Shown: positions 16,941-25,933 of the stretch, piece after piece
How positions within the stretch are numbered: position 1 is the first letter of the stretch
Layout: each line of letters begins with the position of its first letter
NCBI RefSeq assembly: GCF_028550395.1
Contig: NZ_JAQQKW010000001.1
Span: forward strand, 124,001 to 188,000
DNA from: Asticcacaulis currens
Lineage (GTDB): Bacteria > Pseudomonadota > Alphaproteobacteria > Caulobacterales > Caulobacteraceae
DNA length: 64,000 bases
Direction of reading: 5' to 3'
Position numbers and translations under genes: made by a program
Notes under the pieces: model-generated
The model's database searches: none
What the model was told of the DNA's origin: nothing
Seen by the model: only the letters and a program-made list of their open reading frames with translations

Positions 16941-18312
16941 TCGTGCTGGCACCACACCTCAGTGTGGCGCATTGACCTCAGACAGAAGTTTTCCGCTCAG
17001 CCAGCATCCGCTTCGAATGATTGCGATTGCAATCAGAACTAAGTTGTGTGCTGCAATTATCCCTAGACCGTCTCATATAGAGACTTATTTCTAACGCTGA
17101 TGCCTGGCGAGTTTAGGTCTGTCTGTAACAGATTAGTCAGACCCTTTGCATATAACTCTACTTATTTCCAACGGACGGTCTACGCGTTATGAAAGTCGCT
17201 CTCGTACATTACTGGCTAGTTGGCATGCGCGGGGGCGAGCGGGTTCTCGAGGCACTGGCCGAACTCTATCCTGACGCCGACATCTATTGCCTCGTCGCCG
17301 ACTTTGACAAACTCTCCCCCTTGCTGCGCAGTCGGCGCATATATACGTCCTTCCTTCAAAAAATGGGCGGCGCAAAGTTTTACCAGAAGCTGCTTCCCTT
17401 GATGCCAGCTGCCCTGGAATCCTTTGATCTCACCAGCTACGATCTCATCATCTCCTCAGAAGCAGGCCCTGCCAAAGGCATCATCCCGCGCCCGGATGCC
17501 ATGCACATCTGCTACTGCCATTCCCCGATGCGTTATATCTGGGATTTGTCCCACCAGTATTATAACTCGGCCGGCCCCTTAACACGGCTGTTCCTACGCC
17601 TGACCGGACCATGGCTGAGAAGCTGGGATGTGACGACCGCTGCACGAGTCGACCATTTCATTGCCAACTCGACCTATGTCGCCAAGCGCCTGTGGCGGTT
17701 CTATCGCCGCGAAGCCACCGTCGTACACCCCCCCGTGGACCTGGCACGCTTTGCCCCTCACCCGGAACCCGAAGACTTCTATCTCTGCGCGGGTCAGATC
17801 ACGCCCTACAAGCGCATCGATCTTGCCGTAGACGTCTTCACCAAACTGAACAAGCCACTCATCGTGATTGGTTCCGGCGCCACCGAGAAGCTGAAGAAAT
17901 CCGCAGGACCGACCATCAGGTTCCTGGGCAGCCTCTCCGACACAGAAATGGCCGATTATCTTGCACGCTGCCGCGCTCTCGTCTTCCCGGGCGTTGAGGA
18001 CTTCGGCATCGTGCCCCTGGAGGCCATGGCCAGTGGCCGGCCCGTTGTCGCTTTCGGACGGGGCGGCGCCTGCGAAACCGTGCTCCATGGCCAGACCGGG
18101 CTTCTGTTCGATGAACAGTCACCGGAAAGCCTGACCCAGGCAGTCCTGGAAATGGAATATACCCATATGGACTATTCCCCGGAACGTCTGCGCGCCCATG
18201 CCGCACAGTTCGACAAATCACGGTTTATCGTAAACCTGAAGGCAACACTCGACACCCTCCTCTCCGACGCCCCCGTCAAACCACGCCCACTCATGAAAGC
18301 CGCTTCCGGCTT
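16911..18312 (+). repeat. 1402-bp direct repeat, copy 2 (source copy)
   Basis: Essentially identical to 13107-14508. It is in its natural context: it starts inside the sugar transferase gene, includes the 248-bp intergenic region and most of the glycosyltransferase at 17189. The two copies flank 2402 bp carrying the VanZ-like gene, the small membrane protein and the sugar transferase. Recombination between them would remove 3804 bp, including the priming enzyme. Confidence 0.95.
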
Positions 18313-18325
18313 GAAACGTCTTTAG
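17189..18325 (+). CDS. Glycosyltransferase family 4, original copy
   Basis: A 378-residue GT4 enzyme identical to the protein at 13385 up to its last eight or so residues, where it reads ASGLKRL. It has the same GT-B signatures: CYCHSPMRYIWD in the acceptor domain and GVEDFGIVPLEAMASGRP in the donor domain. It lies downstream of the sugar transferase and 7 bp before the next GT4 gene (18333), so 16230, 17189 and 18333 probably form an operon that adds the first sugars to the lipid-linked unit. This context supports it as the ancestral copy. A related but diverged protein is at 42702. Confidence 0.92.
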   Translation: MKVALVHYWLVGMRGGERVLEALAELYPDADIYCLVADFDKLSPLLRSRRIYTSFLQKMGGAKFYQKLLPLMPAALESFDLTSYDLIISSEAGPAKGIIPRPDAMHICYCHSPMRYIWDLSHQYYNSAGPLTRLFLRLTGPWLRSWDVTTAARVDHFIANSTYVAKRLWRFYRREATVVHPPVDLARFAPHPEPEDFYLCAGQITPYKRIDLAVDVFTKLNKPLIVIGSGATEKLKKSAGPTIRFLGSLSDTEMADYLARCRALVFPGVEDFGIVPLEAMASGRPVVAFGRGGACETVLHGQTGLLFDEQSPESLTQAVLEMEYTHMDYSPERLRAHAAQFDKSRFIVNLKATLDTLLSDAPVKPRPLMKAASGLKRL

Positions 18326-18332
18326 AGGCCCT

Positions 18333-19397
18333 ATGAAAATTGTTCACGTTTCAAATCACGTTTTATTTGCCAACGGGAACGTACATGCCGCCGTTGATCT
18401 CGCCTGCGCACAAAGCGCCGCCGGGCATGAGGTCCATTACGTCAGTCAAGGTGGCGACTTCGAGACGCTTTTGAAAGAAAATGGCGTCACGCACCATCGG
18501 GGAACTCAAAGCGTCAAAGGGCCACTTAAACTTCTGCGCTCCACTTCCGACTTGACGCGCATCGTCTGGAAGCTCAAGCCGGACATCATCCACGCCCACA
18601 TGATGACCGGTGCTCTAACAGGTAAGGCGGCCTCGGTTCTATCTGGCACCCCGCTTGTAACAACCGTGCACAACGCCTTTGACGGCCACGCTATTCTAAT
18701 GGGGCTGGGTGATCGTGTAATCGGTGTAAGCCAGGCCGTGGCGAAGCATATGGTCAGCCGTGGGGTAGACGCCGAGCGCGTTGTGAGCGTTTTGAATGGC
18801 ACACTAAACGTCGCCAGGCGAAAAGCAGAAGCCAGTGACGGCATCACCTTAGAGCAACCTGCGATCATGACGATTTGCGGGCTTCACGAGCGCAAAGGCG
18901 TACGCCACCTCCTGAAAGCCTTCGATACGGTGTCGAAGGCTAACCCGGACGTACATCTTTACATTCTTGGTGAAGGTCCCGATGAAAAAGCCTATCAGGA
19001 CATTGCCCAGGGCCTCGAGCACGCTTCGAGAATTCATTTTCTGGGCATGATCCGCCAGACCAGACCGTACTTGGCTGCCGCCGATATTTTTGTCCTGACT
19101 TCGCTTCAGGATCCCTGTCCTCTCGTCATACCGGAAGCACGCGAACAAGGCTGCGCGATCGTGGCCACGAACGTAGACGGCATCCCTGAAATGCTGACAA
19201 TCGGAGATGCTGGAGTTCTTGTACCTCCGTCCGATCCTGGCTCACTTGCCGATGCGCTTCTACGGCTTTTGTCTGACCCTGAAGAGCTGCAAAAACAACG
19301 TGCAGCCTCACTCAAAGGCATAGAACACTTTGATATCTACAGAGTAATGAGCGAGACTGAGCAGGTATATAAAGGGATTATGCGACGCCGAGCCTAA
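18333..19397 (+). CDS. Glycosyltransferase family 4
   Basis: A 354-residue GT4 enzyme. The N-terminus MKIVHVSNHVLFANGNVHAAVDLACAQSAAGHEV is a typical GT-B acceptor-side fold, DIIHAHMMTGALTGKAA and TTVHNAF follow, and the donor domain has GLHERKGVRHLLKAF, LGEGPDEKAY and LQDPCPLVIPEAREQGCAIVAT (E-x7-E region). It starts 7 bp after the preceding glycosyltransferase, consistent with translational coupling, and is the last gene of that operon. Donor sugar is unknown. Confidence 0.88.
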   Translation: MKIVHVSNHVLFANGNVHAAVDLACAQSAAGHEVHYVSQGGDFETLLKENGVTHHRGTQSVKGPLKLLRSTSDLTRIVWKLKPDIIHAHMMTGALTGKAASVLSGTPLVTTVHNAFDGHAILMGLGDRVIGVSQAVAKHMVSRGVDAERVVSVLNGTLNVARRKAEASDGITLEQPAIMTICGLHERKGVRHLLKAFDTVSKANPDVHLYILGEGPDEKAYQDIAQGLEHASRIHFLGMIRQTRPYLAAADIFVLTSLQDPCPLVIPEAREQGCAIVATNVDGIPEMLTIGDAGVLVPPSDPGSLADALLRLLSDPEELQKQRAASLKGIEHFDIYRVMSETEQVYKGIMRRRA

Positions 19398-19586
19398 AGT
19401 GCGGGGGCCGCAAGACAAATACAAAGCAGCGAAAAATAGGGCCGCACTATATCCAGAATCCGAGTAAATAATTAGAAAGTTGAGAAAAAAACTCGACCCT
19501 AGTTAACGGCCGATCCACTCTTTAAAAGCAATTTTTGAATATATTATAGCACTCGCGCCTGCAATATATTTTAAGTTTTACTATCC

Positions 19587-20108
19587 TCAGGAGTTCGCAT
19601 TATGAATCGCGCCAGCTTGAGCCTCTTGGATCCGGCTGCCATGGGAGTACGCTGCGGACGGGCCGACCATCCCCATTTCAGCGGCCAGTTGCCGGCCGGA
19701 CAAACTTTTTCTAGAGACGCTATCAGACGCTCTTCGGAACTGGGCCGCCTGCCTGACATTTGAAATGTAAAGCGGTACAATCGCCGCTAACATCCCAATG
19801 ATGGCTGCTGCGGCCGTTGCGAAGTACGGAAACGGAGCAAGACCATGCTCTGCAACGAGAATTTGCCCATTTAGGGCCATCATTGTGAGTGTATAGGTAA
19901 AAACCGCCACGTCCGACTTGCGCAAGCCACTTAATACGAGCAGCAGAATTGAACACAGGAGATAGGCCGTCACAAAAGCTACCGCTGACTCTCCGCCGTC
20001 AATGATGTTCCGGTCGTGCTTGACCAACCAAGCTCCATATACAAATGTTGCCAGCAAGCCGGCAACGAGGACGAAATACTTGATGCTGTTCAGCGAGGAT
20101 CTCGGCAT
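19587..20108 (-). CDS. Hypothetical four-helix inner-membrane protein
   Basis: A 173-residue protein not recognised. Four hydrophobic segments (residues about 9-28, 42-60, 65-85 and 93-113) are followed by a polar, basic C-terminal tail rich in Ser and Ala. GGAG lies 8 nt before the ATG. It is convergent with the glycosyltransferase at 18333 and divergent from the GH16 lipoprotein gene at 20234, with only 125 bp in between. No catalytic motif is visible, and any link to EPS is by position only. Confidence 0.6.
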   Translation of the reverse strand: MPRSSLNSIKYFVLVAGLLATFVYGAWLVKHDRNIIDGGESAVAFVTAYLLCSILLLVLSGLRKSDVAVFTYTLTMMALNGQILVAEHGLAPFPYFATAAAAIIGMLAAIVPLYISNVRQAAQFRRASDSVSRKSLSGRQLAAEMGMVGPSAAYSHGSRIQEAQAGAIHNANS

Positions 20109-20233
20109 TTTCTATGCTCCGTAATTTCGGTGATAGAGTAACCAAATCTGCTTAAAATTTATTGAAGCTTAGTGGATAATAGAGTCCTACCGTTGCCAGC
20201 CGGACATTTCGATTATTTTTCGGGAATTTCGAT

Positions 20234-21079
20234 ATGCACATTAATGGTTTGAAGTTCACCTTTTTCGGACTTGCCGCCCTTTTTTGCGCAACCGGATGTT
20301 CGGGCGCTTTTAGCCAGCCCAGCCAGACACCGGTACCGCAAGGCTATAGCCTTGTGTGGTCCGACGAATTTGACGGCACGGGTCTGCCGGACCCAAAAAA
20401 ATGGGCCCACGATACACGAGGCAATAAAGAGTTGTGGTGGCACAATGAGCGCCAATACTACTCGAAGCGCCGCGTGGAAAATACGCGCCTGGAGAACGGC
20501 AAGCTTATCATAGAAGCCCGCAAGGAGGCTTTATCCTCCCAATCAGACTGGGCGGGACAGGAGTATAGCTCGGCTCGGCTCGTAACCCACGGTAATGCCG
20601 CCTGGAAGTACGGCTTCTTTGATATTCGCGCAAAACTACCCTGCGGCCGTGGCGTGTGGCCAGCCTTCTGGCTATTGAGCGATTGGGGTAACTGGCCCAC
20701 CAGCGGTGAAATCGATATTATGGAGCATGTGGGTCATGAACCAAATCGTGTGCATTCCACGCTGCACAATTATGCGACCGAGAACGGTGGTCCGGCCATG
20801 AGTGCCTCGGCTTACGTGAATGACGCCTGTGGTACGTTTCACAACTATCAAATGAACTGGCGCGCAGGCTCAATGACTTTCTACGTCGACGGCAAAACAA
20901 TATACACGGCCATGAAGCCGTCGGGCGCATCCTACACCCAGTGGCCCTTCGATCATCCCTTCCATCTCATACTAAATGTCGCCGTGGGTGGCGCATGGGG
21001 CAATGCGCAAGGCATTGACCCCAGTGCATTCCCCACTCAGATGGAAGTCGAATATGTCCGCGTGTATCAGGCAAAATAG
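20234..21079 (+). CDS. GH16 glycoside hydrolase, lipoprotein
   Basis: A 281-residue protein with a lipoprotein signal (LAALFCATGC, acylated Cys22). The mature domain is a laminarinase/licheninase-like GH16: WSDEFDGTGLPDPKKW, GFFDIRAKLPCGRGVWPAFWLL and the active site GEIDIMEH (Glu159 nucleophile, Asp161, Glu164 acid/base), ending MEVEYVRVYQ. It should cut beta-glucan bonds at the outer or inner membrane face and may trim the secreted EPS. It is followed 2 nt later by a GT2 gene, so the two are co-transcribed. It complements the Tat-exported GH16 at 6467. Confidence 0.9.
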   Translation: MHINGLKFTFFGLAALFCATGCSGAFSQPSQTPVPQGYSLVWSDEFDGTGLPDPKKWAHDTRGNKELWWHNERQYYSKRRVENTRLENGKLIIEARKEALSSQSDWAGQEYSSARLVTHGNAAWKYGFFDIRAKLPCGRGVWPAFWLLSDWGNWPTSGEIDIMEHVGHEPNRVHSTLHNYATENGGPAMSASAYVNDACGTFHNYQMNWRAGSMTFYVDGKTIYTAMKPSGASYTQWPFDHPFHLILNVAVGGAWGNAQGIDPSAFPTQMEVEYVRVYQAK

Positions 21080-21081
21080 CA

Positions 21082-22227
21082 ATGGGTTCGCAGTTTAAAA
21101 TAAGTGTGCTTATGGCGTGCCTTAATCCTGGCGGTTATCTTCAAGCCGCCATAGACAGCTGCCTTTCGCAGGAGGGCGTGGAGGTTGAGCTTATCGTCGT
21201 TGACGACGGATCGACGGATGGCACAACGGAATGGTTGATGACATTGGCTGCGCAGAACGAGAATGTTCATCTGATAAATGGGCCCGGTACAGGCCCTGGC
21301 GCCGCCCGCAATCGTGCCCTGTCCATCGCCACGGGAGACTGGGTGGCGATAATGGATGCCGACGACCTCATGCATCCGCAGCGTCTCTATAAACTTGTCG
21401 AACTTGCCAATAAGGCGGGTGCGGATATAAGCGCTGACCAGTTGCTGGCGTTTACAGAGGGAACGGATGCCAGAACAACCTGGCCGTTCATAAAAGCCAT
21501 TCTTTCTGTTCAAGGCACACCTGTCTCTCTAGCGACGTTGCTAACACCCACGGACGGCGGCTTTGGATCTGATCTTGGCTACTTAAAGCCGGTGATCCGG
21601 CGCAGCTTCCTTGACGCAGCGAACGTTCGCTATGATGAAAAGGTCAGAATTGGCGAGGATTTCGATTTTCTCGCCCGTCTCATCGCAGAAGGGGCACACC
21701 TCATCGTCTCGGGTATAGCGATGTATTTTTACAGACGTCACTCCGCGTCCCTTTCATACCGGTTGAATTCGATGGATGCCGACGCTCTCATTGTCGCCAA
21801 CAAGCGCTTCTCAGATGTCTACGCCGAGAAGATTGCGTCTATAAAGCCTCTTTTGGCAAAACGAACCAAGGCGCTCAGCGAGTACCGCGGCGCGGTGAGA
21901 CTTGTAGAAGCGTTAAAGGCGAAAAAAATCAGAGATGTTGCCATAATCGTCTTTTCAGTGCCTGCTTCGCTCTTGATTTTTGGCCGCTTTGCACTTGAAG
22001 GTGTCAAGAAGCGTGTCATGCGCGAAGACGATGGCGCGACGCAGTCGCCCTTCCCGGCAGGTACGGTACGTGTTTCGCCTGAAATTCTCATACAGGCAAG
22101 GCCTGACGAGCTAGATATCGAAACCATACTTCAGATCATTCTGCCTCTATCACAGGCCGACGCGGAGACTAAAAAAAGATTCCAAGCCGACCTCGGCGGT
22201 GCCTTTTGGGCGGGCTACCTGTTTTGA
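21082..22227 (+). CDS. Glycosyltransferase family 2
   Basis: A 381-residue GT2 enzyme with KISVLMACLNPGGYLQAAIDSCLSQ, VVDDGSTDGTTEW (nucleotide site), IMDADDLMHP (DxD-type metal site) and the later RIGEDFDFLARL (catalytic base region). The C-terminal 120 residues have one hydrophobic segment (AIIVFSVPASLLIFGRFAL) and an acidic tail. It starts 2 nt after the GH16 stop codon. It resembles the GT2 at 31465 in the second half of the domain (RYDxxVRxGEDxxL). Confidence 0.88.
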   Translation: MGSQFKISVLMACLNPGGYLQAAIDSCLSQEGVEVELIVVDDGSTDGTTEWLMTLAAQNENVHLINGPGTGPGAARNRALSIATGDWVAIMDADDLMHPQRLYKLVELANKAGADISADQLLAFTEGTDARTTWPFIKAILSVQGTPVSLATLLTPTDGGFGSDLGYLKPVIRRSFLDAANVRYDEKVRIGEDFDFLARLIAEGAHLIVSGIAMYFYRRHSASLSYRLNSMDADALIVANKRFSDVYAEKIASIKPLLAKRTKALSEYRGAVRLVEALKAKKIRDVAIIVFSVPASLLIFGRFALEGVKKRVMREDDGATQSPFPAGTVRVSPEILIQARPDELDIETILQIILPLSQADAETKKRFQADLGGAFWAGYLF

Positions 22228-22487
22228 GTTTTAGCGCAATGACTTATATGGTTAACAGTAGACTGGATTCGTTTTTCACGAACATCAAACAAGCGAATCC
22301 TTTATATTTATGGTAAATTGACGGTTGATTTTACCAGCCTTCTGATTAGTGATGAAAATGGACGGTTGCAAGTGCCTGATATAGACCTGCACCTCTCGAA
22401 TGCTCATACTAAAAGCGATTATCACCGAGATTCTTACAACCCATAGTGCTGCAAAGCTCTGCTTTGAAACTAGGCGGAAGGTCAGAC
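22228..22487. other. Upstream region of the second co-polymerase gene
   Basis: About 260 bp without a gene. It separates the GH16/GT2 pair from the wzc/wzy pair and probably carries the promoter of the latter. No terminator hairpin with a T-run was recognised. Confidence 0.4.
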
Positions 22488-24611
22488 ATGACACCGGACG
22501 TACACGCGCAGAATTATCCTCAAGGGAACGCACCCCACGCAGGGATCGACCCCTCAAAGATCATTGGCGTCGTGCGTCGGCGCGGCCCTATTTTTGTAGC
22601 CATTATTGCTCTTCTTTTGATTGCTGCCTACGGCTTGACCACCACCCAGCCGAAGACCTACACGGCATCCACCTCGCTGCAACTGGATGCACGCCAGGTG
22701 GCGGTTCTGAATAAGTCGTCGTCTGAGGTCTTGTCGCGCGTTCCGCTCGAGGCGTCTGCTATCGCGACTGAAGTCGCCGTTTTGCAGTCGCCCGACATGG
22801 CGCGCCGTGTCGCCAAGTCTATCGACCTCAGCGCATTTCCAAAGCTGAAGAATTCGCGCCGGCCTCTGGAAGATATTCTGGCCTCCTCAGTCGAGGTCGC
22901 ACGTGTCGGTCAGTCATACATTTTGCGGATCGAAGCGACTACGACCGATCCCAAGCTTTCACAGCTCATCGCTCAGCAATACGCAGATACCTACGTACAA
23001 AAGCAAGTGCAGGACAAGGTCGACGCGAGCCAAGCCGCCGTCAACTTTCTCGACAGCCGTCTTTCGCTACTCCGTGATCAGGCGCAATCGGATGATCGCG
23101 CGCTGCAGGAATACAAGATCGCGAATAATCTGATGAGCATGGAAGGCGTCACGCTAGCCGAGCAACAGGTTTCGACGCTTAGTCAGCAGGTCGCCACAGC
23201 TGGCGCTGACCTGAGCGAAGCCCGCGCGCGCAGAGACACTGCGTTGTCGCGTATTCGTGCAGATCAGGATGTTGTCGAAGGGTTCCAAATAGAAAGCGAC
23301 GTCATTCGCACGCTGCGGTCGCGGCGCGCGGAAACGGCGACGGAGTTGGCTCGACTGCAATCGAACTATGGCCCAAAGCATCCGAGCGTGATCCGGGCCG
23401 AGACCCAGTTGAGAGAAATTGATGGTCAAATTCAAAGCGAGCGGAACCGGGTTGTCGCCAATCTCGACGCTCAGGTGCGAGCCGCCGAAGAGCGTTATAA
23501 TTCGCTCGCGCGCAGCCGATCCAGCGCATCGGGTCAGGTCTATACCAACAGCGCCGCGGGCGTTCAGGTGTCCGAACTTCAACGAAAGGCTGACGCCTCT
23601 CGGACCATCTACGAAAATTTCCTAAACCGATCGCGTGAGATTTCAGCGCAGTTCGGTATCGACCAGCCTGAAGTGCGCGTGATTGCAGAAGCGGAGGTGC
23701 CGCGTGCGCCTTCCGGACCGAGCCTGAAGCTCAATATGGCTATGGCGCTGCTCCTGGGTCTGCTCATCTCAGGTGGCTATGTCGGCGTTTCCGAAATCCT
23801 TGATCAGACCTACCGCTCCGGCCGTGAAATCACGGAAGAACTGGGCCTCAAGAACCTTACCTCAGTACCATTGATCTCCTTGGAAAAAGGGCAATCCAAA
23901 GCCGCTGTCCTGACCCATGTTCTGGACCAGCCCTACTCGCTTTACACCGAAAGCATCCGTAGCCTTCGCACTCAGATTCGACTCGCCAGCCGCTCCAATC
24001 CGGTAAAGGTGGTCGCAATGACGTCCGCCCTACCCCAAGAGGGTAAGACACTGATGAGTCTTTCCTTGGCACGCGCTATGGCGATGAATGGCGCCAATGT
24101 TCTGCTGATTGATGCTGACATGCGCCGTTTGTCTCTGACCAAGAATGTCGGCATCACGCCGCAATACGGCTTGCAGGACGTTCTGGCGCAAAAGGTCGGA
24201 CTGGCGGACAGCATCGTGGTCGATAAGGTAAGCGGCGCGGACATGATCCTGGTTCCTCGCAAACGCCAGCTATCGACTGAGGTTTTCACCAATAGCCTGT
24301 TCGAACGCGCCCTTGATAACCTCAAGCCGGCCTACGACTACATAATTATTGATACGGCGCCTGTTCTGGCCCTGTCAGATATTCGCATTATTGGTCAACT
24401 CGCTGATGCGGTCGTGATGGTGGTACGGTGGAACAAGACGCCAAAAGACGCGGTTCTTCTGGCAAAGGAAATTATTGAAGATTCAGGTTCGAACCTCTTA
24501 GGCGTATGCCTGAATCAGGTTGATACGAAGTCCGCCGGCTATCATAGCTACGGTGACACGATCCATTATTTCAAGGACCTAAAGCAGTACTGGTCTGAAC
24601 CTAATGCCTGA
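22488..24611 (+). CDS. Wzc/ExoP-type co-polymerase and tyrosine autokinase, second copy
   Basis: The frame is open from GTG 22446, but ATG 22488 has GGAAGG about 6 nt upstream and gives MTPDVHAQNYPQG, so it is preferred (707 residues). The Wzz domain has a first helix at FVAIIALLLIAAYGLTTT, a long coiled-coil stretch and a second helix at LNMAMALLLGLLISGGY. The BY-kinase domain has ALPQEGKTLMSLS (Walker A, about residue 515), VLLIDADMRRLS (Walker A') and DTAPVLALSDIR. The tail holds fewer tyrosines than the protein at 8581. It overlaps the polymerase gene by 8 nt, so chain-length control and polymerisation are encoded together. Confidence 0.92.
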   Translation: MTPDVHAQNYPQGNAPHAGIDPSKIIGVVRRRGPIFVAIIALLLIAAYGLTTTQPKTYTASTSLQLDARQVAVLNKSSSEVLSRVPLEASAIATEVAVLQSPDMARRVAKSIDLSAFPKLKNSRRPLEDILASSVEVARVGQSYILRIEATTTDPKLSQLIAQQYADTYVQKQVQDKVDASQAAVNFLDSRLSLLRDQAQSDDRALQEYKIANNLMSMEGVTLAEQQVSTLSQQVATAGADLSEARARRDTALSRIRADQDVVEGFQIESDVIRTLRSRRAETATELARLQSNYGPKHPSVIRAETQLREIDGQIQSERNRVVANLDAQVRAAEERYNSLARSRSSASGQVYTNSAAGVQVSELQRKADASRTIYENFLNRSREISAQFGIDQPEVRVIAEAEVPRAPSGPSLKLNMAMALLLGLLISGGYVGVSEILDQTYRSGREITEELGLKNLTSVPLISLEKGQSKAAVLTHVLDQPYSLYTESIRSLRTQIRLASRSNPVKVVAMTSALPQEGKTLMSLSLARAMAMNGANVLLIDADMRRLSLTKNVGITPQYGLQDVLAQKVGLADSIVVDKVSGADMILVPRKRQLSTEVFTNSLFERALDNLKPAYDYIIIDTAPVLALSDIRIIGQLADAVVMVVRWNKTPKDAVLLAKEIIEDSGSNLLGVCLNQVDTKSAGYHSYGDTIHYFKDLKQYWSEPNA

Positions 24612-25923
24612 CATACTTTCCCCACCTCACCGGCCTGGCCGCCGGCGGGGGATTTCCATTCCCTGGCCGTCAGATCAATACATTATTGGTCTCCTTCTCC
24701 TGGGCACCTTGTTGGCAACGCTTCAACTGTTGACATTGGGGGTCGCTGCCCTTGCCGCTTTTATCTTGTTATACGCCTTCGTTGAGCGCCAAGCGCTCCT
24801 GAAGAACATATATGTTCTTCCTATTCTCGCCCTGCTAGGCTACGGCCTTCTATCGGCGCTCTGGTCAGACTATCCCCGTCAAACCATTTATTACGGGATT
24901 CAGATCGTTCTTACGGGAATGATCGGCCTTATATTCGCCAGTAGCCCTCGGCCCTTTGACACGCTTTTCGGGTTGGCAACCGCTCTAATTATCCACTCCA
25001 CCCTGTCTCATATCCTGGGGAAATATGTCCCGTGGGAGCATGGGGAGGTGGTATTTGTAGGAATTGCGGGTTCTAAGAACAACTACGGCAGTATCTCCAG
25101 CCTCACCACGATGACCAGTCTTGGCCTACTCTACGCGGCCATCCACTTACGCCGGCGCTGGGTAATGGCGCTAGCCTCATGGGGCATACTTGTCGGCACT
25201 CTCGGCCTCGTCCGCTCCCTTGCCACCGGCAATTTCATAGCGACCGTCGCCTGCTGCATGTTCCTCATGTACATCAACGTCTATCGGGTTTTGCCACCAC
25301 GCGTTCGCCTCGCGACAAATCTTTATGCCATATACACCGTAGTCTGTGTGGGGCTGGTGTTCTTCTTCGTCAAGGACCAATTGATGACGCTGGTACTGAC
25401 GACGCTTAATAAGGACGTTACGCTTACAGGCCGCACCGAAATATGGGATGTCGCGTTCGAACAGATCAAACATCATTTCTGGCTGGGTGTAGGTCAAAGT
25501 GCCTTCTGGGTCGAAGGTAATCCGCCCGCGGAATTCATATGGCAAAGCCATGGTATCGCCGGAAAGCGTGGTTTCAACTTCCATAATACCTACCTAGAAA
25601 TCATGGTGCATTTTGGCTTGATAGGCTCCGTTGTTTTCGGAGTAACCTTACTATTCCTGATCTACAAAGCTTTTGAAAATACATTTAAAAATCCGACGAT
25701 AATGAACGGTATCTGGCTGACTTTTGTCCTCCATTTTATTCTCCTGTCGCCGGTTGAGAGCTTTAATTTCACCCCGATAAACTTCTACACCGTCTTCCTA
25801 ATTGCAGCCCTCGCTCGACATCCAAAAATCGCCACCCTCGAGATCGTTAACCCATGGCAGGGCATTTTCTCTTCTGGGCCAGAGCGTGAGGCTGCCCGCA
25901 TCGAGAAAGCCGCCGCCCGTTAG
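24604..25923 (+). CDS. O-antigen/EPS polymerase, Wzy/ExoQ-like
   Basis: A 439-residue inner-membrane protein with about 11-12 helices. The signature of the O-antigen ligase/polymerase superfamily is visible: TGRTEIWDVAFEQIKHHFWLGVG and then the large periplasmic loop containing FNFHNTYLEIMVHFGLIG. It should join lipid-linked repeat units in the periplasm. The overlap with the co-polymerase gene fixes its role as the polymerase of this system. It is the only clear polymerase in the window despite three flippases. Confidence 0.88.
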   Translation: MPDILSPPHRPGRRRGISIPWPSDQYIIGLLLLGTLLATLQLLTLGVAALAAFILLYAFVERQALLKNIYVLPILALLGYGLLSALWSDYPRQTIYYGIQIVLTGMIGLIFASSPRPFDTLFGLATALIIHSTLSHILGKYVPWEHGEVVFVGIAGSKNNYGSISSLTTMTSLGLLYAAIHLRRRWVMALASWGILVGTLGLVRSLATGNFIATVACCMFLMYINVYRVLPPRVRLATNLYAIYTVVCVGLVFFFVKDQLMTLVLTTLNKDVTLTGRTEIWDVAFEQIKHHFWLGVGQSAFWVEGNPPAEFIWQSHGIAGKRGFNFHNTYLEIMVHFGLIGSVVFGVTLLFLIYKAFENTFKNPTIMNGIWLTFVLHFILLSPVESFNFTPINFYTVFLIAALARHPKIATLEIVNPWQGIFSSGPEREAARIEKAAAR

Positions 25924-25933
25924 AAGCGTCGGC

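Noticed and set aside
16949-16970. Terminator after the sugar transferase (CCACAC / GTGTGG hairpin)
   Set aside because: The stem is short and has no T-run. The downstream glycosyltransferase is probably co-transcribed at least in part.
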